A stretch of 64,000 bases of DNA from NCBI RefSeq assembly GCF_020103695.1, contig NZ_JAHXBF010000011.1, positions 1 to 64,000 of the forward strand. The letters are read 5' to 3'. Made by a program: the position numbers and the translations under genes. This document shows positions 16,141 to 25,242 of this stretch, piece by piece. The notes beneath the pieces were generated by a model. That model saw only the letters and a program-made list of their open reading frames with translations, made no database searches and had not been told where the DNA came from. Within the stretch, counting starts at the first letter, position 1; each line of letters begins with the position of its first letter. The stretch is from Hyalangium versicolor (GTDB taxonomy: Bacteria > Myxococcota > Myxococcia > Myxococcales > Myxococcaceae).

Positions 16141-16198
16141 GGCGCCCGCTCCCCCATCCTAGCGACCGTTGCAAACGGTCTCGGAGGGAACGGGCGCC
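16141..16198 (-). ncRNA. Structured element between rtcB and rtcA
   Basis: GGCGCCCG (16141-16148) pairs with CGGGCGCC (16191-16198), then after one mismatch TCCC with GGGA, and an inner hairpin GACCGTT-GCA-AACGGTC (16164-16180) closes the top. The result is a roughly 58-nt dumbbell inside the rtcBA transcript. It may be an attenuator, a processing site, or a small stable RNA. Some rtc operons carry Y-RNA genes nearby, but this element is too short to show the Y-RNA tRNA-like module. Confidence 0.4.
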
Positions 16199-16244
16199 TC
16201 GAATGTCGCTATCCCGGCATGGTCACCTCGCGGCTCACTCCGGG

Positions 16245-17474
16245 TCAGCCCTTCACACACACCACCTGCCGCAGCGTGTGCACCACTTCCACCAGGTCCG
16301 CCTGCGCCGCCATCACCGCGTCGATGGGCTTGTAGGCACCCGGCGTCTCGTCGATGACGTCCACGTCCTTGCGGCACTCGATCCCCGCCGTCGCCTTCGC
16401 GTGGTCCTCGAGCGTGAACCGCTTCTTCGCCGCCTCACGCGACATCACCCGGCCCGCGCCGTGGCTGCACGAGTCGAACGCCTCCGCGTTCCCCTTCCCG
16501 CGGACGATGTACGAACGCGCCCCCATGCTGCCGGGGATGATCCCGAGGTCTCCCTCGCGCGCCCGCACCGCGCCCTTGCGCGTCACGAAGCAGTTCTTCC
16601 CGTAGTGGTGCTCACGCGCCACGTAGTTGTGGTGGCAGTTCACCGCCGCGTCCGTCAGCCCGAAGGCCGGCAGCAGCTGCGACGCCTTCAGGGCATGCAC
16701 CACCGAGTCCAGCATCAGCTGCCGGTTGGTGGCCGCGTACTCCTGCGCCCACTCCACCGCTCGCACGTAGTCCTGGAAGTGCTCCGTCCCCTCCGGCAGG
16801 TACGCCAGGTCCGCATCCGGCAGGTGGATGAAGAAGCGACGCATGTCCTCCTTCGCCAGCCCGATGAAGTGGCTTCCGATGCGGTTACCCACTCCGCGCG
16901 AACCGGAGTGCAGCATCACCCACACGTTCTCGGACTCGTCCAGGCACAGCTCGATGAAGTGGTTCCCCGTCCCGAGCGTCCCGAGGTGACCCAGGTCCGG
17001 CCCACGGCCCAGCCGCGGGTGCTTCTCGAGAATGGCGTCGTACCCGGGCTTCAGGCGAGCCCACGCCTCACGGTGCATGGCCGGCGCGTCCTGCCACGCG
17101 CCGCGATCGTTGCGGCCCCCGTTGTCCGTACGGCCGTGCGGCACGGCGCGCTCGATGACGGCGCGCACCGGAGCCAGGTTATCCGGCAGCTGATCGGCGC
17201 GCAGCGTGGTGCGCACGGCGATCATCCCGCAACCGATGTCCACTCCCACCGCCGCGGGGATGATGGCGCCCACCGTGGGGACGACCGAGCCGACCGTCGC
17301 GCCGTACCCGCGGTGCACATCCGGCATCGCCGCGATCCACTTGTGGATGAAGGGCAGGCCCGCGAGGTTCTTCAGCTGCTTCTTCGCCTCATCCTCGAAG
17401 GGGACACCGACCGTCCACGCCTTGATGGGGTTCTTCCCCGTCTCGTCCGACAACACCTCGTAGTTGCGATTCAT
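16245..17474 (-). CDS. rtcB: RNA-splicing ligase RtcB
   Basis: 409 residues from ATG 17474 (MNRNYEVLSDETGKNP); E. coli RtcB is 408. It joins RNA 3'-phosphate or cyclic phosphate to 5'-OH using GTP and Mn2+. Metal-site motifs: MPDVHRGYGATVGSV, VGVDIGCGM, CHHNYVAREHHYGKNC. The guanylylated histidine is in FDSCSHGAGRVMSR. First gene of the rtcBA operon, divergent from rtcR, with a sigma-54 promoter candidate about 60 nt upstream. Confidence 0.96.
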   Translation of the reverse strand: MNRNYEVLSDETGKNPIKAWTVGVPFEDEAKKQLKNLAGLPFIHKWIAAMPDVHRGYGATVGSVVPTVGAIIPAAVGVDIGCGMIAVRTTLRADQLPDNLAPVRAVIERAVPHGRTDNGGRNDRGAWQDAPAMHREAWARLKPGYDAILEKHPRLGRGPDLGHLGTLGTGNHFIELCLDESENVWVMLHSGSRGVGNRIGSHFIGLAKEDMRRFFIHLPDADLAYLPEGTEHFQDYVRAVEWAQEYAATNRQLMLDSVVHALKASQLLPAFGLTDAAVNCHHNYVAREHHYGKNCFVTRKGAVRAREGDLGIIPGSMGARSYIVRGKGNAEAFDSCSHGAGRVMSREAAKKRFTLEDHAKATAGIECRKDVDVIDETPGAYKPIDAVMAAQADLVEVVHTLRQVVCVKG

Positions 17475-17529
17475 GGCCTTGCCTTCCGTTTGTTCGCCCA
17501 ACCCATGTGCCGGGCACGGGGGGAGGTAG

Positions 17530-17545
17530 AGCAGCCGCCGTGCCA
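17530..17545 (-). promoter_or_regulatory. Sigma-54 promoter candidate for rtcBA
   Basis: Read on the minus strand the sequence is TGGCACGGCGGCTGCT, against the consensus TGGCAC(G)N4TTGC(A/T). The -24 element is perfect and the -12 GC is present, with one mismatch in the TTGC part. Transcription would start near 17520, giving a leader of about 45 nt. Divergent RtcR is a sigma-54 activator, which strongly supports the call. Confidence 0.75.
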
Positions 17546-17589
17546 ACCCACTCTCCGAGGGCAGCGGCTCCCGTGGCTGGCTGGATTCC

Positions 17590-17614
17590 TATCCTTTGGG
17601 ATAAAGTCGTATCC
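17590..17614. promoter_or_regulatory. Probable RtcR binding site (TATCC repeats)
   Basis: TATCC (17590-17594) and GGATA (17599-17603) form a palindrome TATCCTTTGGGATA, followed by another TATCC at 17610-17614. It lies about 45-70 bp upstream of the sigma-54 site for rtcBA and directly before the rtcR start, the position expected of an upstream activating sequence. Confidence 0.55.
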
Positions 17615-17616
17615 GC

Positions 17617-19260
17617 ATGGCGAAGGCACAGGCGCGGAAGACAGTGGTCATCGGGATGCTCGGGACGAACATCGACCAGGGGCAGGGCCCGAGGCGGTGG
17701 GAGAAGTGGAGACCCACGGTGGCGCTGTGCCAGCAGGAGGACCTGTTGGTGAGTCGGCTGGAGCTGCTCTACCCACCCACGGCCACGGTGCTGGCGGCGA
17801 CGGTGACGGAGGACATCCGCCAGGTGTCTCCGGAGACGGAGGTGCGCGGCTCGGTGGTGGACATCCGCAACCCGTGGGACCTGGAACAGGTGTATGGGGC
17901 GCTGCTGGACTACGCGCGGAGCTACCCGTTCCAGCCCGAGCAGGAGGACTACCTCGTCCACATCACCACGGGGACGCACATCGCGCAGATCTCCATGTTC
18001 CTCCTGGTGGAGAGCCGGCACATCCCCGCGAGGCTGGTGCAGACCTCTCCGCCGTCCGGGCGGGACAAGGGGCTGGGCGGTGCGGGTTTGTACACGCTGA
18101 TCGATCTGGATCTGTCGAAGTACGACAAGCTGGCGGCTCGCTTCGAGCAGGAGCAGCGCGAGGCCCTATCCTTCCTCAAGGCAGGCATCGACACGCGCAA
18201 TGCCGCGTTCAACCGGCTCATCGAGCGCATCGAGCAGGTGGCCATCCAGTCTCGGGCGCCGCTGCTCATCACCGGGCCCACGGGGGCCGGCAAGTCACAA
18301 CTGGCGCGGCGCATCTACGCGTTGAAGAAGACCCGGAGGCAGGTGGGCGGGCCGTTCGTGGATCTCAACTGCGCCACACTGCGTGGAGATGCGGCCATGT
18401 CCGCGCTGTTCGGCCATGTGAAGGGAGCATTCACGGGAGCGGTGAGTGATAGGCCCGGCCTGCTGCGGCAGGCGAACGGGGGCGTGCTGTTCCTGGATGA
18501 GATTGGCGAGTTGGGCGCGGACGAGCAGGCCATGCTGCTGCGAGCGCTGGAGGACAAGCGCTTCCTGCCGGTGGGCTCGGACAAGGAGGTGGAGAGCGAC
18601 TTCCAGCTCATCGCCGGAACGAACCGGGACCTCCAGATCGAAGTGGAGCGAGGGCGCTTCCGGGAGGACCTGCTGGCACGCATCAACCTGTGGACGTTCC
18701 AGCTGCCCGCTCTGCGAGAGCGTCCCGAGGACATCCCTCCCAACCTGCTCTACGAGTTGGACCAGGCCTCCGAGGCCCTGGGCCTGCGGGTGACGATGAA
18801 CAAGGAGGCCCAGGAGCACTTCCTCCGGTTCGCCACGTCTCCCGAGGCCCGATGGAGCGGCAACTTCCGAGACCTGAATGCAGCCGTGCTGCGCATGGCC
18901 ACGCTGGCCTCAGGCGGCCGGATCACCCGCGAGGACGTAGACGAGGAACTCGCGCGGCTGCGCTCACAATGGACGCGGGGCTCCACTCCGAACTCGGCGG
19001 GCTCAGTGGATCTCGTGGCGGAGGTGCTTGGAACCGAGCTCGCGGCGGAGCTGGACCGGTTCGATCGGGTGCAACTCGCGGACGTGATCGCCGTGTGCCG
19101 GCAGTCGCGCACGCTCTCGGAAGCCGGGCGCATGCTGTTCGCCCAGTCACGGGCTCGGAAGCAGAGCACCAACGACGCGGATCGGCTGAAGAAGTACCTC
19201 ACCCGCTTCGGGCTGAGCTGGGACGACGTCTCCAGGCGCGGTGCGACCGAGGCCGCCTGA
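17617..19260 (+). CDS. rtcR: RtcR, sigma-54 activator of the rtc operon
   Basis: 547 residues. N-terminal 180 residues form the CARF-type sensor domain of RtcR (VVIGMLGTNID, then VHITTGTHIAQISMFLLVES). A central AAA+ domain follows, with Walker A GPTGAGKS, the sigma-54 contact loop GAFTGA, and Walker B VLFLDEIGE. The C-terminus carries a helix-turn-helix region (LADVIAVCRQSRTLSEAGRMLF). It activates rtcBA when RNA damage products are sensed. Divergent from rtcB with 142 bp between starts. Confidence 0.95.
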   Translation: MAKAQARKTVVIGMLGTNIDQGQGPRRWEKWRPTVALCQQEDLLVSRLELLYPPTATVLAATVTEDIRQVSPETEVRGSVVDIRNPWDLEQVYGALLDYARSYPFQPEQEDYLVHITTGTHIAQISMFLLVESRHIPARLVQTSPPSGRDKGLGGAGLYTLIDLDLSKYDKLAARFEQEQREALSFLKAGIDTRNAAFNRLIERIEQVAIQSRAPLLITGPTGAGKSQLARRIYALKKTRRQVGGPFVDLNCATLRGDAAMSALFGHVKGAFTGAVSDRPGLLRQANGGVLFLDEIGELGADEQAMLLRALEDKRFLPVGSDKEVESDFQLIAGTNRDLQIEVERGRFREDLLARINLWTFQLPALRERPEDIPPNLLYELDQASEALGLRVTMNKEAQEHFLRFATSPEARWSGNFRDLNAAVLRMATLASGGRITREDVDEELARLRSQWTRGSTPNSAGSVDLVAEVLGTELAAELDRFDRVQLADVIAVCRQSRTLSEAGRMLFAQSRARKQSTNDADRLKKYLTRFGLSWDDVSRRGATEAA

Positions 19261-19282
19261 AGCACTCTCGAGGCAAGCGCGC

Positions 19283-19975
19283 TCAGAGTCCCTTCTTCGC
19301 GCGTAACGCCTGCTCGACCTCAGGGAGAAACGGAGTGCCCCCTCGTTTCGCGTGCGCTCTCGCCAGCGACAAGTCGAGCACGCCATTGCGCAGCACCTCG
19401 GGAACGAAGGTGTGGGCATAGTGCCCCGGCTCATTGAGGATGTCTGGCTTGAACTCGCGCCAACCGTTTGCGCCAACAATGAGGGTGCGAAAGCCTTCCG
19501 GGACGGAGTGCGATCCACCGGCGTTCGCCGAGATGGAGGTGTGAGCATCGAGCAACACGGCCCGCGCGGTCAGCGTTCCGCTTGCCCCCAGCACCGCCCC
19601 ATCCGATCCCCACGTGCCGATAACCACTCCGGACGCCACGAGATCTCTATCGATCGCCACCCGCGCGCTCTGCCCATAGAAGACGTTCCGTGCGCGGACG
19701 TGACCTGTCACGATGAGCGTGCTGGTGGCGTAGTCCCCGGTCTTGAAGGAGAGGTCCCCGGATGTCACGAGCTCTCCCTCGATGATGAGCGCCCACGGAC
19801 CGTCTCCGGTCTCGATGTCCTCGGTAGCATGGACGCCCCCCTCGATGATGCGAGGGCGCACCTCCGCATCGACAAGGTCCCGCGTCTCGAGAAACCAACT
19901 CAGCAACTGATGGCTCCGGTAGCGTACCCCGATGTCCTCAAAGGACACCTCACGACCCATCTCCTCGAGCTTCAT
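19283..19975 (-). CDS. Hypothetical beta-solenoid-like protein
   Basis: 230 residues from ATG 19975 (MKLEEMGREVSFEDIG). The middle has regularly spaced short strands (WALIIEGELVTSGDLSF, TSTLIVTGHVRARNVFYG, VAIDRDLVASGVVIGTWG, GTLTARAVLLDAHTSI) typical of a polymer-forming or bactofilin-like beta helix, though I do not see a clear bactofilin signature. No signal peptide. Convergent with rtcR, 22 nt away. Function unknown. Confidence 0.65.
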   Translation of the reverse strand: MKLEEMGREVSFEDIGVRYRSHQLLSWFLETRDLVDAEVRPRIIEGGVHATEDIETGDGPWALIIEGELVTSGDLSFKTGDYATSTLIVTGHVRARNVFYGQSARVAIDRDLVASGVVIGTWGSDGAVLGASGTLTARAVLLDAHTSISANAGGSHSVPEGFRTLIVGANGWREFKPDILNEPGHYAHTFVPEVLRNGVLDLSLARAHAKRGGTPFLPEVEQALRAKKGL

Positions 19976-20017
19976 GTTCCCATCCTGTTCGAGGCCCGAG
20001 CCGTCGCACTCCCGCTG

Positions 20018-20042
20018 AACCTGTCTGCTTGTATGACAGGTT
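20018..20042. repeat. Intergenic palindromic repeat, copy 1
   Basis: AACCTGTC (20018-20025), a 9-nt loop starting TGC, then GACAGGTT (20035-20042). Both arms and the loop start recur at 26436-26460. It lies between two minus-strand genes. See copy 2. Confidence 0.6.
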
Positions 20043-20071
20043 TGGCGGGAAGGGACAGGCCGTAGAGACAC

Positions 20072-20845
20072 TCATCGCCCGCGGAGCTGAAGGCGATCCA
20101 TCTCGGCCTGGAGTGCTGCCAGGCGCCGCTCCGCATCCTGTCGAAGCCGGGCCTCCTCATCGGCGCGTCGCTCGACCTGCTCCAACTTCTCCATCGTCCG
20201 CGCCAGCAACTCCTCGGTCTCCAGCAGCAGCGCGTTGCCTGCCCAAACCTGTAACCGCGAGTCCACTACCTCGAACTCCAGCCCCAACACCTCGGAGAGG
20301 TACCGACCCTTCCGCTGCTCGATGCGCGTGTACTTCCGCGCTCCCGGAGTAGCCAGGTAGTACGCCTCCAACTTCTCCTGGGAACGGTCGTAGATGAAGT
20401 ACTCAGGGATGCCCAACCGGGCGTAGCGCTCCACGTTGTACTCGGCGTCCTTCTTCCGGTCGCCGCCCACGTGCACTTCCAGCACCCAGTCCAGCCCCTT
20501 GCCCTCGTGGCTCACTACCCACTTGCTCCGCTCGTGCGGCTCCACATCCAGCACCGCCAGCAGGTCTGGCGCGAACCTCCGCTCGGCCGGGTAGTAAATG
20601 GGGAGCTCGGACCCCAGATACACCTTGCGCCGCTGGTGGCGAAAGTAGCCCGCCAGCAGGTCCTTCGCCCTCGTCTTGGCTCCGGAGTGCTTGTCGCCCT
20701 CCGGCATCGCCATCTCGTCCCACGTCACCTCTCCGGGCAGTGACTCCACCACCCGCGCCTGCTCTTCGGACCCCATCGCCTCCCACTCTTCCTGCGTGGG
20801 CGCCTGGGGGAAGGTGCCTCCACGCTCGTCTGCGTGCCGTCCCAT
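20072..20845 (-). CDS. Uma2 family endonuclease (DUF820)
   Basis: 257 residues from ATG 20845 (MGRHADERGG); a TTG at 20881 is an alternative. Uma2 proteins have a PD-(D/E)xK nuclease-like core: here GEVTWDEMAMPEGDKHSGAK, ERRFAPDLLAVLD and GLDWVLEVHVGGDRKKDAEYNVERYARLGIPEYFIYD. The final 60 residues are a coiled coil (LEQVERRADEEARLRQDAERRLAALQAEMDRL). The family is widely multiplied in cyanobacteria and myxobacteria and its role is unproven. Stands alone. Confidence 0.9.
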   Translation of the reverse strand: MGRHADERGGTFPQAPTQEEWEAMGSEEQARVVESLPGEVTWDEMAMPEGDKHSGAKTRAKDLLAGYFRHQRRKVYLGSELPIYYPAERRFAPDLLAVLDVEPHERSKWVVSHEGKGLDWVLEVHVGGDRKKDAEYNVERYARLGIPEYFIYDRSQEKLEAYYLATPGARKYTRIEQRKGRYLSEVLGLEFEVVDSRLQVWAGNALLLETEELLARTMEKLEQVERRADEEARLRQDAERRLAALQAEMDRLQLRGR

Positions 20846-21049
20846 GCCCGTAAGCGTGCGGTGGACCGGCTCGCGCGTCAATCGCCCCCACCGAACGCCA
20901 TGAGCAATGCGTGGGCCAACTGTCCACGTGCTACCGCTCCGAGCGCGGACCTTGTGCCGGACCTTCCGAGCCGTCTCGAATTTCGGTCTCCGAGTCTCTG
21001 CGCGTGGACTCGGGGAGCACCCTTCCCTCGCGCCGCCCTTCTGTTCGCC

Positions 21050-22762
21050 TCAACCCAGCCGCAGGAGAAACACGAAGGCAGCGCCCTTTCCTGGCTTTCC
21101 CTCATACCGAAGCTCTGCCCCCATGGCCCTGGCGAGCCGACGGCTCAGCGCCAGCCCCAGGCCCACTCCCGGCGCTGACTCCGCCGCTCGCTCCGAGGAC
21201 TTCGAGAATGGCTCGAACAGATTCCGGGCGTCCGTGGGGGAAATGCCCGGCCCGTGATCGGCCACCACGATGGCGATGCGGGAGCCCCGCCGCTCGGCCC
21301 TCACGTGGATGCGTGCATCCTCGGCGCCTCGCGCGTACTTGCACGCGTTGTCCACCAGGTTGAAGAGCACCTGCTCCGCCCCCGAGGGCTCCACCAACAC
21401 CCGCGCCCCTTCCAACGCCTCATCGCACTCCAGGACGAGCGACTTTCCCGCCTCCCCAGCCCGCTCCTCCGAGCGCCCCAGGTTGTCTCGAAGCAGCGCG
21501 CCCAGCTCCATCGGCTCCACCGCCCTGGGCGCCCGCTTCCGCTCCAGCCTCGCGTACGCGAGCACGTTCTCCACCAGGTGCGCCAGCCGGTTCGACTCTC
21601 GCAACAACGTCGCGTAGTACCCCTGCCGCTGCGACTCCTCCGTCACCATCCCCTCGGCCAGCATCTCCGCGTACATCCGGAACGTCGTGAGCGGCGTGCG
21701 CAGTTCGTGCGTGACGGCGGAGACGAATGCGGCACGGCGCTCGCTCAGGGACAGGGCTCCGAACAGGAGCAATCCCACCGCTGCCATCGCCAGAACGAGC
21801 GCTCCCCAGGCCACGATCAAGCTCCACATCACCGGAGCGCCGCCGGCAGGCTCGACTGGCACATTCCCCGGAATCAGCCGCACCGGCAGCGAGGCCAGGC
21901 GCCGCTCGAGCAGATCGCCCGCGCCCGGAGCCACCCTTTCGAGCTCCGCTCCCGGCAGCAGGTCCGTCACCTCCGCCAGCAGCAACGTGCGCACCCGTCC
22001 CCAATCCAGCCACACCCCTTGCACCTCCACGGAGCCACTGCTCCGCTCCACCCGGCGGACCAGCAACAGTTCCTCCCCCATCCACACCGGCACCATGGGC
22101 GACACCTGAACCTCCTGCGTCGCAGGAGTCAGCCCCGAGGGAGCCTCGTTCAACAGCCCCGGGTAGAGGGCGTTGCTCCAGGCCTGCTCCTGGCGGCGTG
22201 AGAACTCGATGGCATTCTGCTCACGCGCCGCGACCACGAGTTCGGGAGAGGAGGCGCCCGTTTCGATCCCAAGCAGCACCCGGCGATCCAGCCGGGACTC
22301 CAGCTCGACCAGGAGCCTCCTGTACTGCTCGATCTGCTCCCGCCTGGCTCCCGCCGTGAGCGCCAGGGCGTACTCCATCACGGGCACCTGGGGAGAGCCC
22401 AGCAGCGCCAAGCCTTGGAAGGTGAAGTGCAGCTTCACACCGTCCGGCGTCCCATAGAGCAGTGGCGAGGCAATCCGCATCGTCGAGAGCTCGCCGCCCT
22501 CTGGGCTGAAGGCGTGCAGGGGCGAGTAGAACGACTCCCATGCGCTGGCCGGCCGTGTACTCTCCTGGGCCAGGAGCCTCGCGAGGCGCCCATCCATGCG
22601 CCACAGCGCCAGACGGATCCGCTCCTCCACCTGGGCCTGCACTCGCGCCCGAGCCTCCGCCCGCTCGAGCCTCAACGTCGTCACGCTCAACCATGCGAGC
22701 GCTCCACACGCGAGCGCCACACACAAGGCCAGGGCCATCCACGTGGGCAGCGACCGCCTCAC
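21050..22762 (-). CDS. Sensor histidine kinase, HisKA type
   Basis: 570 residues. GTG 22762 overlaps the response regulator's TGA as GTGA, which decides the start. Membrane segment at residues about 5-25, a large periplasmic sensor region to about residue 310, a second segment (LIVAWGALVLAMAAVGLLLFGAL), then H-box FVSAVTHELRTPL, N-box LFNLVDNACKYA, and ATP-lid VADHGPGIS and GVGLGLALSRRLA. It autophosphorylates and passes phosphate to the upstream OmpR-type regulator. The signal is unknown. Confidence 0.93.
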   Translation of the reverse strand: MRRSLPTWMALALCVALACGALAWLSVTTLRLERAEARARVQAQVEERIRLALWRMDGRLARLLAQESTRPASAWESFYSPLHAFSPEGGELSTMRIASPLLYGTPDGVKLHFTFQGLALLGSPQVPVMEYALALTAGARREQIEQYRRLLVELESRLDRRVLLGIETGASSPELVVAAREQNAIEFSRRQEQAWSNALYPGLLNEAPSGLTPATQEVQVSPMVPVWMGEELLLVRRVERSSGSVEVQGVWLDWGRVRTLLLAEVTDLLPGAELERVAPGAGDLLERRLASLPVRLIPGNVPVEPAGGAPVMWSLIVAWGALVLAMAAVGLLLFGALSLSERRAAFVSAVTHELRTPLTTFRMYAEMLAEGMVTEESQRQGYYATLLRESNRLAHLVENVLAYARLERKRAPRAVEPMELGALLRDNLGRSEERAGEAGKSLVLECDEALEGARVLVEPSGAEQVLFNLVDNACKYARGAEDARIHVRAERRGSRIAIVVADHGPGISPTDARNLFEPFSKSSERAAESAPGVGLGLALSRRLARAMGAELRYEGKPGKGAAFVFLLRLG

Positions 22763-23463
22763 CCCGGGTCTCCACCCGCGAAGCGGTACCCCTTGCCCCT
22801 CACCGTGAGCAGGATCCGCGGCTCGTCCGCGCTGTCCCGCAGCTTGTCGCGCAGCCGCGCCACGTGCATGTCCACCGTCCTCGTGCGAGCCAGGCTCGCT
22901 GGCAGGCGCCACACCCGCTGCAGCAGCTCATCCCTCGACACCACCCGCTCCCGGTTCAAGGAGAGGTACCGCAGCAGGTCGATCTCCCGCTCGGACAGCA
23001 ACTCCGCCGCGCCGTCCTCGAACCGCAGCTCGCACTTGCGCAAGTCCGCCACGCCTCCCTCGAACCGAATCTCCTCCACATCCAGTGGCCGCTCGGCGCT
23101 CCGGCGCAGCACCGCCTCCACCCGCGCCAGTAGCTCTTTCACGCTGAACGGTTTCACCACGTAGTCGTCCGCACCCAGCCGCAACCCTCGGACGCGGTCC
23201 TCCTCCTGCCCCCGCGCCGTCAGGACGATGACCGGCAGCGTGGGACGAGCCTTCCGAGCCTCGGCCAGCACGTCCAGCCCGTCCCCTCCCGGCAGCACCA
23301 GATCCAACAGCAACAAGTCGAAGCTGTCCCGCGTGGCGCTGGCGAGCGCCTCCTTGAACGTCGTGGCCTCCAGCGGCAGGTAGCCCTGGAACCGGAGCGC
23401 ATCCACCACGCCCCGGCGAATGGCCGGATCATCCTCCACCACGAGCACACGACGGGCAGGCAT
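22759..23463 (-). CDS. OmpR-family response regulator
   Basis: 234 residues. Receiver domain with acidic pocket VEDDPAIRRG, phosphoacceptor Asp in LLLLDLVLPGGDG, Thr in VLTARG and Lys in VVKPFSVKELLARV. A winged-helix DNA-binding domain follows (VVSRDELLQRVWRLPASLARTRTVDMHVARLRDKLRD). Forms a two-gene operon with the histidine kinase that overlaps its 3' end by 4 nt. Confidence 0.95.
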   Translation of the reverse strand: MPARRVLVVEDDPAIRRGVVDALRFQGYLPLEATTFKEALASATRDSFDLLLLDLVLPGGDGLDVLAEARKARPTLPVIVLTARGQEEDRVRGLRLGADDYVVKPFSVKELLARVEAVLRRSAERPLDVEEIRFEGGVADLRKCELRFEDGAAELLSEREIDLLRYLSLNRERVVSRDELLQRVWRLPASLARTRTVDMHVARLRDKLRDSADEPRILLTVRGKGYRFAGGDPG

Positions 23464-23484
23464 GCGGCCTCCATCATCTCCCAG

Positions 23485-25242
23485 TCAGCGCCAGAAGCCG
23501 ACCTCGTACGTGAGCGTCTTGCGCTCCCCCGGCTCCAGCGTGAGGGTCCACTCGATCTCGCTGTGGCTGTTCACGGCCGCCAGGCCACTGCCGCCCCAAT
23601 CCTCGGGCCGGAAGTCATCCACCTTCACCTGGCCTCCTCCGGAGACTTCCTGGGCCTTGCCTCCCGTGGAGAGCCGGATCCGCAGGGGGGTGCGCTCGGC
23701 GCGTGGGTTGGTCAGCGTGATCGTCCCCTTCTTCCGGATGAGTGCGTAGCTGCTCCGGTTGCTCTTCAGTGCGTCCTGCTTGCGCTCCAGCTCCACCTCT
23801 TCATGGAGCGCTCGCACGTCCGTGGCCACCGTGAGCGGGACCAGCGTGTCTCCGCCTCGCCCTGTGTACGTGAGCAGCTCCTGCGCCTGCGGCACCTGCC
23901 CGCGCATCACCAGCACCGGGCCCGTGGTCCACGGGTACTGCGTCGCGTTCTTCAGCTCCAGTTGGTGCCACACCTCCGCCCGCGCGAGCCGCAGCGGCGA
24001 GGGGCTCCCCATGGAGCTCTTCGAGTTCCCGTACTGCACCGTGTCCGAGTCGTTCTCGTTGCGGCCCACACGCACATCGAGCGTGTAGAGATCTCTCGTC
24101 TTCACGTCCTCGCTCCACAGCGGCACGACCGCGCGAGCCCCCTTCGGCAGATCCATCTTCGCCAGGGGGTGGATGAAGAAGTCGGGAGACTCGGCGGGCC
24201 CGCCGAAGTCTGGGATTCGCGGGGCGCTGCTCTCCTCCGCGCCATTCCTACCGCCTTGCCACTCGCCCGGGCTCTGCGAAAACATCGCGTTGCTCAGGCT
24301 GTTCATCGAGCCCATGAGCGAGGGCGACGCCTGCGCCAGGGCGTTGCGCACCATGCCCTCCAGAGACAGCGGCGAGGCCACGTCCCGGAACCGGAAGTTC
24401 GGCACCCCCACGACGAGATCGAACGGCGCCCCCTGGATGTCCTCCAGCTCGTTCAGGAGCTCCGCCTGGAGCGCGAGCGCTCCTTGCCCACCCTTCTGCG
24501 CCTCGAACCGGTAGGTGGGGATCCAGCGGAGCCCCGGGGTGAAGTAGACGATCCGCACCGAGAGCGCCTTGCCGGCCGCCTCGGAGCCGAAGTCGAGCGA
24601 GAGCCGCTTGCGCCGCTCCGTGATTCGCACCTTCCGCTTGCACTCCAGGGACAGCTCCTGGCCCGACACGCGGCGGATGTCCTTCCCCGCGAGCACCACG
24701 GTCCCTCTCTCTGGAACCGACAGAGCCACCATCTGCCCCAACGAAGGAGCTGCCCCGAAAAGTGTGGGGTCGAACGAAGCGGACCGTGAAGAGAGCGTCT
24801 CCGTGGGAACGAGGCCCGCATGGCGAGGGATTGCGACCACCGTGCCCGTCATGGTGGCGCCCTCGAGTTCCACGGTGACGCGCTTGCCCGGGTTCGCCTC
24901 GAGGATGGAGGCCGGATCCGTGCATGTGCCGCGCACCTCCTGCTCCACTTCCTGCTCACGCCACTCCGCGCGCAGGGAGCGCAGCGTGGGCCCACGGTCG
25001 CTCCACGCCCAGAACGTGCCGAGCACCGCGCTGTCCGGCACCTCGTCCATGAAGGTGACGCCGCGCGAGTCCGCGACAGCTTCCGCCCGCTTCACCAGCA
25101 GGGCATATCCATCCTTGAAGACGACCACCCGCTCCGTCTCGAGCGAGAGTGCTCCAGGACGAGCCTCTCCCTTCCGCTCCGCACCTTCCGCCACGCACGC
25201 GCTCAATAGCGCCGCCAGGATCCACACCATGATGTGTCGCAT
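23485..25242 (-). CDS. DUF4139 domain lipoprotein
   Basis: 585 residues. N-terminus MRHIMVWILAALLSAC is a lipoprotein signal with Cys16. The body has the DUF4139 features: VVVFKDGYALLVKRAEAV near the start, VRIVYFTPGLRWIPTYRFE in the middle and ELKNATQYPWTTGPVLVMRGQ with a beta-rich C-terminus ending in LEPGERKTLTYEVGF. Members are exported and of unknown function. Located 21 nt upstream of the two-component genes on the same strand, so it may be their co-transcribed sensor partner. Confidence 0.85.
   Translation of the reverse strand: MRHIMVWILAALLSACVAEGAERKGEARPGALSLETERVVVFKDGYALLVKRAEAVADSRGVTFMDEVPDSAVLGTFWAWSDRGPTLRSLRAEWREQEVEQEVRGTCTDPASILEANPGKRVTVELEGATMTGTVVAIPRHAGLVPTETLSSRSASFDPTLFGAAPSLGQMVALSVPERGTVVLAGKDIRRVSGQELSLECKRKVRITERRKRLSLDFGSEAAGKALSVRIVYFTPGLRWIPTYRFEAQKGGQGALALQAELLNELEDIQGAPFDLVVGVPNFRFRDVASPLSLEGMVRNALAQASPSLMGSMNSLSNAMFSQSPGEWQGGRNGAEESSAPRIPDFGGPAESPDFFIHPLAKMDLPKGARAVVPLWSEDVKTRDLYTLDVRVGRNENDSDTVQYGNSKSSMGSPSPLRLARAEVWHQLELKNATQYPWTTGPVLVMRGQVPQAQELLTYTGRGGDTLVPLTVATDVRALHEEVELERKQDALKSNRSSYALIRKKGTITLTNPRAERTPLRIRLSTGGKAQEVSGGGQVKVDDFRPEDWGGSGLAAVNSHSEIEWTLTLEPGERKTLTYEVGFWR

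Noticed and set aside
16114..16244. Y-RNA gene in the rtcB-rtcA gap
   Set aside because: A structured element is there, but it is too short and lacks a tRNA-like module, so it is reported only as a structured RNA.
16203..18449. 748-codon plus-strand frame over rtcB and rtcR
   Set aside because: Spans both real genes in other frames and resembles no protein.
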